Source: Bacteroidia bacterium (GTDB lineage: Bacteria > Bacteroidota > Bacteroidia > J057). Taken from it: a stretch of 64,000 nucleotides of DNA. A program made the position numbers and the translations under genes. Under the pieces are notes generated by a model. The model was given only the letters and a program-made list of their open reading frames with translations. It did no database searches and was not told the origin of the DNA. Numbering within the stretch: position 1 is the stretch's first letter; each line of letters starts with the position of its first letter. Location: contig JAUIKF010000001.1 in assembly GCA_030430575.1 (NCBI GenBank), positions 248,001 to 312,000 on the forward strand. The letters are read 5' to 3'. Below, one piece after another: positions 42,719 through 51,527 of this stretch.

Positions 42719-43831
42719 TCATAGTTTTATGTCATTCAATTTATTCATGGCTTCCGTTTTCCGTTCATCTACAATTTTTGCATAAATCTGGGTAGTCCTT
42801 ACGTCCTTATGGCCCAATAATTTGGAGACGGTGTAAAGCCCTGTTCCAAGGTTCATTTGGATAATTGCAAATGAATGCCGCGCACAATGAAAAGTAATCT
42901 TTTTCCTTATCCCAGCCAGAAACACCCATTCTTGAAGCTTGACATTATTCCAGGCGGAATATTTTAGCCCTTCAAATATCTTTTTATCATCCCCTTGCCT
43001 CGATCCTAGCAATTCCCTTGCAGATATGGGAATAGGCAAAGTTTCTTCTGCTTTCGTTTTTTGCTGCCTGAGTCGGATAAAGTACCCATTAGCATCATCC
43101 TTTTGAAGGTCATTCCATGTAAGACCGTTTACATCTACAAACCGCAATCCTGTAAGCGCACTAAATAGGAAGGCTTTCTTCATTACCTCATTTTCACAAG
43201 GTGCTTGAGCCAAGGTTTTCAACTCCTCAATGGTAAGGAATTCACGTTTTGTTTCTTCCGCTTTGATCGCGTTTACCCTTGCACCATAGTTTTCTGGGAT
43301 GTACCCTTTCTTAAAGGCTTCTTTCAAGGCTGCCTTCAATTTATTGAAATAGGAATGCTTGGTGTTTTGTGCCAATTTCAGGCTAGAAAGATATTCCTTG
43401 AAATCCTCCAAAACCTCTACGGATAATTGGCCCATTGTCAGCCCTTCGCTAAAGAACTCCTTCAAGTATTTGGATGCACTATGCCAATTACCGTAGTTTC
43501 CATCAGAAGCGTATCGCTGTTTTACCATCAGGTCGAAGAACTCAATAAAGGACTTTTTCTTATTGGTGCTGGCGGAAAAGCCATAAGTCCCTTCTTGAAT
43601 TTCCTTTTCCCGTTTGTTCTTAATGCTTCGTGCTAAAGCTTTGGTTTCCTTATTGTGTTGGGTTTCGTGTGGTCCCCTTGATCGCTCGAAGATGTAAAGC
43701 CCTAAAAACTCTCTCCTTGTTTTCTTCCCTGTATTAGGATTAAGAATCTCTGGATAAAAATCTAGGTAAAGGCTTTTCCTGCCTTTGCTAATCTTCTTTT
43801 CACGCAAAAATACTTTTATTGACGTTGGCAT
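42719..43831 (-). CDS. int: Tyrosine recombinase / integrase of the element
   Basis: Tyrosine recombinases cut and rejoin attachment sites to insert or excise the element. The 370-aa product has an N-terminal arm-binding region, a SAM-like core-binding domain (about 95-185) and the catalytic domain with Arg in TGLRFVDV, HxxR (His315, Arg318 in HCARHSF), His341 (GHKDVRTTQIY) and the nucleophile Tyr350. It is the Bacteroidota mobile-element type. It lies next to the excisionase-like gene and mnmE, at the right end of the island, as expected for an integrase beside its attachment site. Confidence 0.95.
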   Translation of the reverse strand: MPTSIKVFLREKKISKGRKSLYLDFYPEILNPNTGKKTRREFLGLYIFERSRGPHETQHNKETKALARSIKNKREKEIQEGTYGFSASTNKKKSFIEFFDLMVKQRYASDGNYGNWHSASKYLKEFFSEGLTMGQLSVEVLEDFKEYLSSLKLAQNTKHSYFNKLKAALKEAFKKGYIPENYGARVNAIKAEETKREFLTIEELKTLAQAPCENEVMKKAFLFSALTGLRFVDVNGLTWNDLQKDDANGYFIRLRQQKTKAEETLPIPISARELLGSRQGDDKKIFEGLKYSAWNNVKLQEWVFLAGIRKKITFHCARHSFAIIQMNLGTGLYTVSKLLGHKDVRTTQIYAKIVDERKTEAMNKLNDIKL

Positions 43832-43836
43832 AATGG

Positions 43837-44193
43837 CTATTCAAATAAGCTGTTTAAATCCTGCTTCCTAATAATTACCCGCGTTCCTAGTTTGGCCTTT
43901 TTCAGTTTCCCTTGCTTGATGATCCGCCAAAGGGTAGTTCGGCTTATCCCTAGCAATCTGCACGTTTCATCGATGGTCAAAAATTCTTTGGCTTGTAAAT
44001 CAAGAAGCGGTTGGAGGATCGTCTTTTCTGTTTCTTTATTACTCTTCTCTATCTTCTCCTCCTTTTGCCTCGCCTTATAAGCTGCCTTTGCGCACCTGTC
44101 GCCGCAAAACCTTGTGACGGTGGTCTTCGCTATGAATTCCTCACCACAATGCTCACAGATTCGCAAAACCCTGATATTACTACTCATTAGCAA
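43837..44193 (-). CDS. Zinc-finger plus helix-turn-helix excisionase-like protein
   Basis: The 118-aa product has an N-terminal CxxC ... CxxxC zinc finger (CEHCGEEF, then [11 protein letters not shown]) and a C-terminal HTH_17-type excisionase domain ([20 protein letters not shown], then [16 protein letters not shown]). It precedes the integrase by five bases, so it is likely co-transcribed and acts in excision or in controlling the integrase. The combination of the finger and the HTH is less common than the HTH alone. Confidence 0.82.
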   Translation of the reverse strand: MLMSSNIRVLRICEHCGEEFIAKTTVTRFCGDRCAKAAYKARQKEEKIEKSNKETEKTILQPLLDLQAKEFLTIDETCRLLGISRTTLWRIIKQGKLKKAKLGTRVIIRKQDLNSLFE

Positions 44194-44234
44194 TTGTTAA
44201 TTAATGTTTCCTTTTGTTTCATAATTTCCCCCAA

Positions 44235-44286
44235 CTTGTACCTTGAGTTCAATTAGATTCACAAAGATACAGATAAGGTACAAATA
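44235..44286. other. GTAC-containing repeats at the right end of the element
   Basis: TTGTACCTT and AAGGTACAAA form an inverted pair (about 44237-44245 and 44275-44284), and ATACAGATAAGGTACAAATA lies at the right side. The same GGTACAAATA and TACAGAT words occur at 24626-24645. They are candidate integrase arm-binding sites. No gene lies in 44194-44403. Confidence 0.35.
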
Positions 44287-44338
44287 ATCCGCAAGAAACA
44301 GCTAAACAATCACTAAGTAATGATAGGATTTATATAGA

Positions 44339-44372
44339 AAAAGCCCCTAATCGCATGGATTAGAGGCTTTTT
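44339..44372. terminator. Terminator downstream of mnmE (works both ways)
   Basis: AAAAAGCC-CTAATC and GATTAG-GGCTTTTT form a long stem with A- and T-runs on both sides. In the minus direction it would end the mnmE transcript. Confidence 0.75.
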
Positions 44373-44403
44373 ATTTAGTGGTTATTTTCGCTTGTTTTCT
44401 TCG

Positions 44404-45795
44404 TTACTTTCCAATACAAAAATTCGCAAAGATATTCCCCAACACCTCATCCGTCGATATTTCTCCCGTGATCTCCCCAATATGATGAATTGCCGCACGA
44501 ATGTCGATCGCCATCAGGTCCGATGGGATGCCGTCAGCGAGGGCTTGGAGGACCTCCTGAAGGTGCCCTTGGGCGCCTTGCAAAGCCGTCAGGTGCCGCA
44601 CATTGGAGATCATGGGCTGATCTGCGGGGCGATCGCTGAGGGCCGCTACGGCGCCCAGCATGAGGTCGTGCAGGCCGTCGAGGTAGGTGCCGGTTTTGGC
44701 GGAGATCAGGAGCCAGGGATATTGGCCAGCGAGGTCTGTGTCGTATTGACTGGCGTAGGCTTCTTGATCGGGGAGCAGGTCGCTTTTATTGCCGATGACG
44801 ATGACTTGAGCCGTTTCTGGCAGATCGAGGCTTTTGACGTATTGGGCAGCTGCTTCGGGCGTCTCTTGGGTGCTGTCAAAGAGGTAGATGACGAGGGAGG
44901 CAATTTGGGCTAAATCGAGGCTGCGCCGCACGCCTTCGGCTTCAATGACATCGCCCGTCTCGCGCAGGCCTGCGGTATCTTGCAGGCGAAATTCGATGCC
45001 TTGGATGACGAAACGGTCTTCGACCACGTCGCGGGTCGTTCCTGGAATGTCCGAGACGATGGCGCGGTTGTCGTTGAGCAAAGCGTTGAGGAGGGTGGAT
45101 TTGCCAGCATTGGGTTTACCGATGATGGTGGTGGGCACGCCGCGCTTTATGGCATTTCCGAGGCTGAAGGACTGGATGAGCTGTTCCAAATGGTCGAGGA
45201 TGCGCTCGACGAGCGCATTCAACTCGCTGCGGTCCGCAAACTCCACGTCCTCTTCCCCAAAATCCAATTCCAATTCGATCATGGAAGTGAAATGCAGCAA
45301 CTGGGCGCGCAGGGACTTAAGCTCCCGCGAAACGCCGCCGCGCATCTGGTTCATGGCCAGTTGGTGGGAGCCGGCAGAGCTGGAAGCGATGAGGTCGGCG
45401 ACCGCTTCTGCCTGGGCCAGGTCCATGGCCCCGTTGAGGAATGCGCGCTGAGTGAACTCACCCGGCTGGGCGAGGCGGGCACCTTGATCGACCAAAAGCT
45501 GCAAAGCTTGCCCTAAAATAAAGGAACTACCATGGCAGGAGATTTCCACTACGTCTTCTCGGGTAAAGGAACGCGGCGCACGAAATACCGACACCACCAC
45601 TTCGTCCAAGATCGTTTCCCCTTTCATCAACTTCCCATAATGAAGACTGTGCCCCGCCGCTTGAGAGAGGTCCTTGGGCTGAAAAACGCCATTTACTAAA
45701 GAAATCGCTTCATTTCCCGTCAATCGAATCACCCCCAAGGCTCCTTGTCCGCTGGGCGTACTAATCGCAACAATCGTATCCGTAGATGAAATCAA
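44404..45795 (-). CDS. mnmE: tRNA modification GTPase MnmE
   Basis: MnmE, with MnmG, makes the 5-carboxymethylaminomethyl group on U34 of tRNAs. The 463-aa protein from a TTG at 45795 (MISSTDTIVAISTPSGQGAL) has the formyl-THF-binding N-domain, the G domain inserted in the helical domain (GKPNAGKSTLLN, DTAGLRET, NKSD), and the essential C-terminal cysteine in CIGK. The frame is open to 45864, but the added 23 residues come from a low-complexity A/T leader and are not family-like. The right end of the mobile element lies just downstream. Confidence 0.95.
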   Translation of the reverse strand: MISSTDTIVAISTPSGQGALGVIRLTGNEAISLVNGVFQPKDLSQAAGHSLHYGKLMKGETILDEVVVSVFRAPRSFTREDVVEISCHGSSFILGQALQLLVDQGARLAQPGEFTQRAFLNGAMDLAQAEAVADLIASSSAGSHQLAMNQMRGGVSRELKSLRAQLLHFTSMIELELDFGEEDVEFADRSELNALVERILDHLEQLIQSFSLGNAIKRGVPTTIIGKPNAGKSTLLNALLNDNRAIVSDIPGTTRDVVEDRFVIQGIEFRLQDTAGLRETGDVIEAEGVRRSLDLAQIASLVIYLFDSTQETPEAAAQYVKSLDLPETAQVIVIGNKSDLLPDQEAYASQYDTDLAGQYPWLLISAKTGTYLDGLHDLMLGAVAALSDRPADQPMISNVRHLTALQGAQGHLQEVLQALADGIPSDLMAIDIRAAIHHIGEITGEISTDEVLGNIFANFCIGK

Positions 45796-45916
45796 ATTAA
45801 AATGAAAATTAAAATCTAAATCAAAATTATTATCAAGCTCAAAATTAGCTACTTTTAGCAACAAATAACTACAACTACTATTCTTGTTTTCATTTTCATT
45901 TTAATTTTCATTTTAA
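45796..45916. promoter_or_regulatory. Divergent A/T-rich leader with mirrored words before both TTG starts
   Basis: Read toward each gene, both mnmE and pfkA are preceded by TTTTAATTTTCATTTTAA directly before a TTG start. The mnmE copy is at about 45796-45815, the pfkA copy at about 45897-45916. The middle holds no gene and no clear promoter. It may affect translation start or melt easily. Confidence 0.5.
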
Positions 45917-47014
45917 TTGAAAAAACGAATCCTTATCCTTACTGGCGGCGGCGACTGTCCGGGCCTAAATGCAGTTATCCGTGCAGTCGTCAAAAGTGCC
46001 GAGAATGCTGGCGACTGGGAAGTCATTGGCAGCATAGAAGCGTATAATGGCTTACTCACCTCCCCTTTCCAGGTGGTTTCCCTCAACGAGCTAGCCGTAG
46101 CAGGTATTCACTTCCGTGGGGGCACGATCATCGGCACCACTAATAAAGGCGATCCATTTGGCTTTCCCGTCAAGCAAGCAGACGGTTCGGTGAAGACCGT
46201 AGACCGATCTCAAGAAGTCATGACAGCCCTCAAACAACTCAATGTCCAGGCGGTCATCAGCATCGGCGGGGATGGTTCACAAAAGATTTCTCAGCAATTT
46301 TTTGAAATGGGCATGCCTGTCATTGGCGTACCCAAAACCATTGACAATGACCTTTCCGCCACCCAAATGACATTTGGCTTTCAGACGGCTGTGCAAATAG
46401 CTACAGAAGCTGTAGACAAACTGGTCACGACCGCTGCTAGTCATAACCGCGTCATGATCCTGGAAGTAATGGGACGAGAAGCGGGCTGGATCGCTCTTCA
46501 TGCTGCCCTCGGCGGCGGGGCAGAAGTCTGTCTGATTCCCGAAATCCCCTATGACATCGATATCGTCACCGAACGCATCAATGAACGCTACCACGCAGGC
46601 AAAGGCTTTGCCAATGTCATCATTGCCGAAGGGGCCAAGCCCAAAGGCGGCTCCATCGTCGGCAAAGAAAGCGGCGAAGCCGGTTATGGCCATGTCCGCT
46701 TGGGCGGCATCGGTTATCAGCTTGCAGAAGAGCTCAAAGCAAATGGCTGCCAAGGGGATATCCGCGTGACCGTTTTGGGGCATTTGCAGCGCGGAGGCGT
46801 GCCGATCGCCTTTGACAGGGTACTGGCGACCCAGTTTGGCGTGCGCGCTTTTCAGCTAGCTCAAGAAAGTAAGTTTGGACGAATGGTCGCCCTCGTCGAT
46901 GGCAAGATCAGCGATGTGACCCTCAAAGAAGCTACCGCAGCCTATAACTATGTTCATCCGGATGACTTCCGCCTCAAATCAGCCCGGGCGATGGGGATTT
47001 CCCTAGGAGATTGA
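45917..47014 (+). CDS. pfkA: 6-phosphofructokinase
   Basis: The 365-aa product phosphorylates fructose 6-phosphate, a committed step of glycolysis. Visible are the phosphate-binding GGGDCPGLNAVIR, the donor motif SIGGDGSQK (the glycine in GGDGS is the ATP-type residue), the substrate-binding PKTIDNDL, the VMGREAGWIA segment and GHLQRGG near the C-terminus. The combination of GGDGS with PKTIDND matches the ATP-PFK group that is close to PPi-dependent enzymes. The start is a TTG at 45917. tpiA is 5 kb away, in a separate transcript. Confidence 0.93.
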   Translation: MKKRILILTGGGDCPGLNAVIRAVVKSAENAGDWEVIGSIEAYNGLLTSPFQVVSLNELAVAGIHFRGGTIIGTTNKGDPFGFPVKQADGSVKTVDRSQEVMTALKQLNVQAVISIGGDGSQKISQQFFEMGMPVIGVPKTIDNDLSATQMTFGFQTAVQIATEAVDKLVTTAASHNRVMILEVMGREAGWIALHAALGGGAEVCLIPEIPYDIDIVTERINERYHAGKGFANVIIAEGAKPKGGSIVGKESGEAGYGHVRLGGIGYQLAEELKANGCQGDIRVTVLGHLQRGGVPIAFDRVLATQFGVRAFQLAQESKFGRMVALVDGKISDVTLKEATAAYNYVHPDDFRLKSARAMGISLGD

Positions 47015-47021
47015 AGACATT

Positions 47022-47112
47022 GTTCTAAGTTTTAGGTTCTAGGTTCTAGGTCAGACTCACCCTAAAACATAAAACCTAGAACCTAGAACCTAGAACCTAG
47101 AACCTAGAACTT
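47022..47112. repeat. TTCTAGG / CCTAGAA heptad repeat with inverted halves
   Basis: Three to four TTCTAGG-type heptads are followed by about six CCTAGAA heptads. The two halves are complementary, so the RNA can fold into a long hairpin just after pfkA (terminator-like). Nothing else is seen in the pfkA downstream gap. Confidence 0.85.
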
Positions 47113-47204
47113 TTCTTACTCCCCACAAGCCGCCAAAAACCCAAAAATCCGGCAAGCCTAAACTTACCGGACAGGTTAATTGGATGTGTTTACCAATTGT
47201 GTGC

Positions 47205-47579
47205 TTAAATCCGCTTGAGAATAAGCTTCTCATCAGCTAGGATTCCTTTCTTGCAAGTGGGATCAAACCACTTGCTGGCAGGCAGCACGTAATTGTCAGG
47301 GTGCAGACTGAGCCAATGCTTTTTGTGAAAAATCACCAACAACATACGCTGCGCAAAGTTTCGCTGAGCCTGCTCTCCTCCCTGTCCCATCAGCAGCTTA
47401 AGCGTCGCTTTCAAAGCGCCTTCCTGCTCCTTAGATGAATCAGTGGTTTTACCCGTCAAAGGTGCCAATTGTCGATCATAGGCATCCAACAGGGTCATCG
47501 CCAAATCAATAGGGACAGAGGTGTTAACGTGGGGGCGGGAGAGTTTTTTAGACTGATTACCAAATTTGAGGATTTTCAT
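47205..47579 (-). CDS. Conserved hypothetical protein
   Basis: The 124-aa product has no family I recognise. It is basic near the N-terminus (MKILKFGNQSKKLSRP), mostly helical in the middle (LLDAYDRQLAPLTGKT, EGALKATLKLLMGQGG) and ends in a tryptophan-containing segment (HKKHWLSLHP, ASKWFDP). It stands alone, convergent with pfkA. The 212-base gap to 47791 holds a GAATTTTTTC / GAAAAAATTC hairpin at 47688-47712. Confidence 0.55.
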   Translation of the reverse strand: MKILKFGNQSKKLSRPHVNTSVPIDLAMTLLDAYDRQLAPLTGKTTDSSKEQEGALKATLKLLMGQGGEQAQRNFAQRMLLVIFHKKHWLSLHPDNYVLPASKWFDPTCKKGILADEKLILKRI

Positions 47580-47791
47580 GGTTGTTGAGTTCTGTGGTTT
47601 CTATTCTAACAATGGGAGTGTCAAATACATTCTACTTTTGGCAAAGGATATGCCTATATTATAAGTCACTAACAATCAGTCACTTAAGAATTTTTTCCTA
47701 AAGAAAAAATTCGCAATTTGAGAAAGTGAATCTCATTTTGAGTAATATTACCTACAAATACCTATCTATTTACCCTTAATTCTCTCCTAAT

Positions 47792-49489
47792 TTGGACTAT
47801 AACCAAATCGCCCTTACGCGTGCTCGTGTGTCACGCACAGCCATCGAAAAACTCTATGTAGAAATGCGCCACCTCGTCAACCGAGGGGTATATAAGCCAT
47901 GGGAAAGCAGTGGAAAAGTCATCCGTGATGCCCTCTTGAGTCTGAGTCCAGAGATATATGGATCGATGGGAGATGCGGAGAAAGTAGAATTAAATGGGCT
48001 TGTGTATGTCATCGAGCGCCTCCCCAAAGGCATAGAAGCATGTCGGTATATTCGATTAATATCTGAGGAAGGATTTGAAGATGCCGGGTTTGAGGTTATC
48101 ATCCCCTCAGCCAGGCGTCGCAACTGCTATCGCATCGATGAAGAACGCATGTATATCGAAGTCACCCGTGGCAGATCGGAGATATACGATATTTTGACCC
48201 ACCTTACTTTTCTATTTATTGAGGCAGATAAAATACGGCAGCATGCGCTCGATGAAAATGGCAATCCCATCCAAGAGTGGAAGAAGCTCCGAAAAATCGC
48301 CTTGGGCAAAACCAAACTCACAGAAGAAAATCAGAAGGTTGCCTATGCCTATCTCAGTGTCATCCTAGGTCGTACCGCCGCAGAGACCCAGCATGCTTGT
48401 GAACGACTTGTTAAAACAGACGGGACCAATAGCGGCCTCTTTTCTGTTGTGTACTGGCTTGGGAAGCGGGCTATTGAAGAGGCATCTGATCATTATGACC
48501 GTGAAATCAGCTTTTCTCCTAAACTCGCTGAGCGAATCGGTCACCATCTTTATGGCGAACGATGGGCCAATGGGATCAAGGAACATTTGCTTACCCAGCA
48601 ACTTGCCCATAGACCTATCCATATCATCAGTGCCAATATGCACTCTGTTATGACTTCGCTATATGCGTATCCAGCACTTAAGCTTAATTTCAATAAAGAA
48701 AACCCCTTAGAAGAAGTAGCAAGAGAACTCAGTAGGCCTAGCAATGAAAAACTCCGGGATCAAGTTAAATCTTTTGCCATGGCTAATGGGATGGCGTTGT
48801 TGGAGGAACATTATGGGACACATATTCAAGTACAAATTTTTGACTCCCTCGCCCTGCTTGGGTTAGGAGAAGATTTTCATATTCCCATCGACCGAAAACG
48901 CATTGAACAGGAGAAACCGCTAATCGTGGTGATGGATTATGCATTTGGAGAACAAGCATACGAGACCCTGGATGAATTGCTCAAACCTTATAAAAACAAA
49001 GGAGAAGAAATTAGCTTAAATATCGCGTCCATTTCGATTATGGGAAAAGCAGGCATCTTGCATGGAGGGAAAGGAGATCTGATGGTGCCTACGGCCCATG
49101 TTTTTGAAGGCACGGCCGACAACTACCCCATCGAGAATGAATTCTCGAAAGAAGACTTTGAAGGCCATGGCCTCAAAGTGGCCGAAGGGCCTATGATCAC
49201 TGTACTCGGTACTTCCCTTCAAAATCGCGACATCTTGGCATATTTTGCCAAGTCCAGTTGGCAGGCCATCGGCCTTGAGATGGAAGGTGCCCACTACCAA
49301 AAAGCCATTCAGGCGCAAGTCAAGATCAGGGGAAATGTCAGCGGAAAAGTCGCATTGCGCTATGCGTATTATGCATCGGATAACCCCCTGGTGACTGGCA
49401 GTACCCTCGCCTCGGGTTCTCTGGGAGAGACAGGCGTCAAGCCTACTTACCTAATCACAAAAAAGATTTTGGAGAAGATCCTGGGGTAG
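47792..49489 (+). CDS. DUF6909 family protein with a nucleoside-phosphorylase-like C-terminal half
   Basis: The 565-aa product has an N-terminal helical region (RTAIEKLYVEMRHLVNRG) and a C-terminal half reading like the phosphorylase superfamily: SISIMGKAGILHGGKGDLMV, then EGPMITVLGT, and AIGLEMEGAHY in which Glu is the ribose-contact residue of PNP/AMP nucleosidase members. Bacteroidota carry such long DUF6909 proteins of unknown substrate. Start at a TTG (47792). Not proven to be an enzyme. Confidence 0.7.
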   Translation: MDYNQIALTRARVSRTAIEKLYVEMRHLVNRGVYKPWESSGKVIRDALLSLSPEIYGSMGDAEKVELNGLVYVIERLPKGIEACRYIRLISEEGFEDAGFEVIIPSARRRNCYRIDEERMYIEVTRGRSEIYDILTHLTFLFIEADKIRQHALDENGNPIQEWKKLRKIALGKTKLTEENQKVAYAYLSVILGRTAAETQHACERLVKTDGTNSGLFSVVYWLGKRAIEEASDHYDREISFSPKLAERIGHHLYGERWANGIKEHLLTQQLAHRPIHIISANMHSVMTSLYAYPALKLNFNKENPLEEVARELSRPSNEKLRDQVKSFAMANGMALLEEHYGTHIQVQIFDSLALLGLGEDFHIPIDRKRIEQEKPLIVVMDYAFGEQAYETLDELLKPYKNKGEEISLNIASISIMGKAGILHGGKGDLMVPTAHVFEGTADNYPIENEFSKEDFEGHGLKVAEGPMITVLGTSLQNRDILAYFAKSSWQAIGLEMEGAHYQKAIQAQVKIRGNVSGKVALRYAYYASDNPLVTGSTLASGSLGETGVKPTYLITKKILEKILG

Positions 49490-49995
49490 GAGACCGCTCG
49501 GGCTTCGAAGACTCGCCCTCGCTGCGAGACCGGTCGCCCTGCGGGCTCCCTACGAGATCGTTCGTCGCGGGGCTCCTCCCTGCGAGACCGCTCGGCTCGA
49601 AGACTCGCCTTCGCTCCGAGACAAGAGACTTTTTCTGGTCTGGCCTTGCGGGTTGACCCCTTGTGTGATGGCATGAAGGGTAGGCGAAGGGGGCGGCTCG
49701 TGCGATGGGGGATGTGACCACCCTGTGAGACCAAAATTTTCTTCACTCTCACTTTCAACCTCACACTTCATAAAAGACCGCTCGAGGACTCGCTACGAGA
49801 CAAGAGGGAAAAATGCATTGCGTCCTTCGACAGGCCTTCGGCGCGAAATCAGGCGAACGCTCACGATGAAGTCTCCGGACAAGTCCCGCAGCGAGGCGAG
49901 TCTTCGAGCCGAGCGGTCTCGCAGGGAGCCTCAGCGACCGGTCTCGCCTCTCGCAGTGAGGAGCGAAGCGACGAACGGTCCTATAGCCCGAGCGG
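49490..49995. repeat. GC-rich GAGACCG inverted-repeat tract between convergent genes
   Basis: About 500 bases without a gene hold repeated GCGAGACCG / CGGTCTCGC and TTCGAAGACTCGCC words. The left copy 49577-49615 is nearly the exact complement of 49889-49927 (39 bases, one gap). Further partial copies lie on both sides (49497-49575 and 49930-49990). The composition is richer in G and C than the genes around it. The tract sits between the convergent DUF6909 and M28 peptidase genes and could form a very large hairpin in either transcript. Confidence 0.85.
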
Positions 49996-49997
49996 TC

Positions 49998-51527
49998 TCA
50001 CTTGAGTCTCTCCTCGCGGTTCGCGATCTCCCAAGCTGTCAAAAACACCAGCTGGGTCACCTTTGCCATTTTTTCAAAATTGATCTTCTCTATCGTGTCA
50101 GTGGCACGGTGATAATCCTTGTGGGTACCAGAGAAATAGAAAATGATGGGTATCCCTTTTTCTGCGAAGTGATAGTGGTCACTGCGTTCATAGTAGTTGT
50201 TGGGGTCGTCCTCAGCATTGTAGGTGTAATCCAACGTGAGTTGGGTGTATTTCGAATTGGTGGCTTCGCTCAAGTCATGCAATTCTTGACTGATTCTGTC
50301 AGCGCCGATCAGGTAGACATAATTGCTGGAATCAGCTGTCTGGGCATATTTGTCATCCGATCGTCCGATCATGTCGATATTGAGGTCTACCACGGTATTT
50401 TCCAGGGGAAAAACAGGATGATCTGTATAATAAGCAGAGCCCCATAGCCCTTTTTCCTCTCCAGAAACGGGCATGATCAAAATACTTCTGCGGGGACGCT
50501 GACCCGCTGCTATCGCCTTGGAGAAAGCCTCTGCAATTTCCAATAGTGCGGCGGTTCCAGAACCGTCATCATCAGCTCCATTAAAGACCTCTTTATCATT
50601 TTTACCAATATGATCCATATGGGCCGTGATAATCACTATCTCCTCCTTTTTATCTGTCCCTTCTATGAATCCCAACACATTGGAAGCGGTTAGCTTTTCG
50701 CGATTGACAGATGCTTTATAAGCGAATTTCAGCTTTTTGAAAATGAGCGGTTTCACTGCTGCATCTTGTTCTAGTGCCGTTTTTTGTGCTGCTACAGTCG
50801 TTTTTGCGGTAAACAAAAGGGCATCCCCCATCTCAGGAGAAAGGTAGAACAGCGGGAATCCCTTCTCATCTCCGTCAGAGATATTGACAATGGAACTGGG
50901 TTTGGCGTATGCATTGAGTCGATCAAATCCCTGCTGGGGCAGGATCATGAGGGCGGCTTTGGCGCCTTTCTCTTTGAGGGCGCGGGCACGCGCGATCCAG
51001 CCATAGATTTGACCTCTTAAGCGCTTGGGCGCTTGAGACTTGGGGCTTCCAGCCATTAGGACAACGATTTTATCCGTGACGTCCATCTCTGCGAGGTTGT
51101 CATATCCTTCTTTCGAAATCCCATAACCAGCAAATACCACTTCGCCTTTTAGGCTTTCGGGAACTCCGTGCCCCCCAAACGTAAAAAAGTCCTTTTTATA
51201 CTGATAATCCTTTTTCCCCATCCGCATCTCAATAGCTTTCACATCACTCTTCATCAATTGGTAGTCCAAATAGTAACTACCCTTATTCCCAGGCTCAAGG
51301 CCCATTTTTTGGAATTGGGTCGCTAAATAAAGGGCAGCGAGATGTTGCCCCCTCAAGCCTGTCTCACGCCCTTCCAGCAGATCATCTGCGAGAAAGGTAA
51401 GATGCGCTTCCAGGTCTGCGGGCGTAATGGTTTTTGATAATTCAAGCCCTTGATCTTGCACGGCTTCTTGTGCAATGAGGGAAGTTCCCAAAAGTAATAG
51501 CGAGAGGGAGAGGAAATATTTTATCAT
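49998..51527 (-). CDS. Secreted M28 family zinc peptidase with a PA-type insert
   Basis: The 509-aa product is predicted to be a secreted aminopeptidase-like hydrolase. It has a signal peptide (KYFLSLSLLLLGTSLIAQ), a PA-like domain (about 130-260), and the M28 metal site: AHMDHIG, NGADDDGSG, SGEEKGLWG, LNIDMIG and KDYHRATDT. All five ligands or catalytic acids are in place. It overlaps tpiA by four bases, so the two are translated in one operon. Confidence 0.92.
   Translation of the reverse strand: MIKYFLSLSLLLLGTSLIAQEAVQDQGLELSKTITPADLEAHLTFLADDLLEGRETGLRGQHLAALYLATQFQKMGLEPGNKGSYYLDYQLMKSDVKAIEMRMGKKDYQYKKDFFTFGGHGVPESLKGEVVFAGYGISKEGYDNLAEMDVTDKIVVLMAGSPKSQAPKRLRGQIYGWIARARALKEKGAKAALMILPQQGFDRLNAYAKPSSIVNISDGDEKGFPLFYLSPEMGDALLFTAKTTVAAQKTALEQDAAVKPLIFKKLKFAYKASVNREKLTASNVLGFIEGTDKKEEIVIITAHMDHIGKNDKEVFNGADDDGSGTAALLEIAEAFSKAIAAGQRPRRSILIMPVSGEEKGLWGSAYYTDHPVFPLENTVVDLNIDMIGRSDDKYAQTADSSNYVYLIGADRISQELHDLSEATNSKYTQLTLDYTYNAEDDPNNYYERSDHYHFAEKGIPIIFYFSGTHKDYHRATDTIEKINFEKMAKVTQLVFLTAWEIANREERLK

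Noticed and set aside
36138-44193. Prophage
   Set aside because: No capsid, portal, terminase, tail or lysis gene is visible; only integration and replication functions are present.
16945-44400. Conjugative element (ICE)
   Set aside because: No relaxase, coupling protein or type IV secretion gene is in the window.
49447-50447. Several open frames across the GC-rich gap
   Set aside because: They are arginine/serine-rich readings of the GAGACCG repeats and overlap the M28 peptidase gene.
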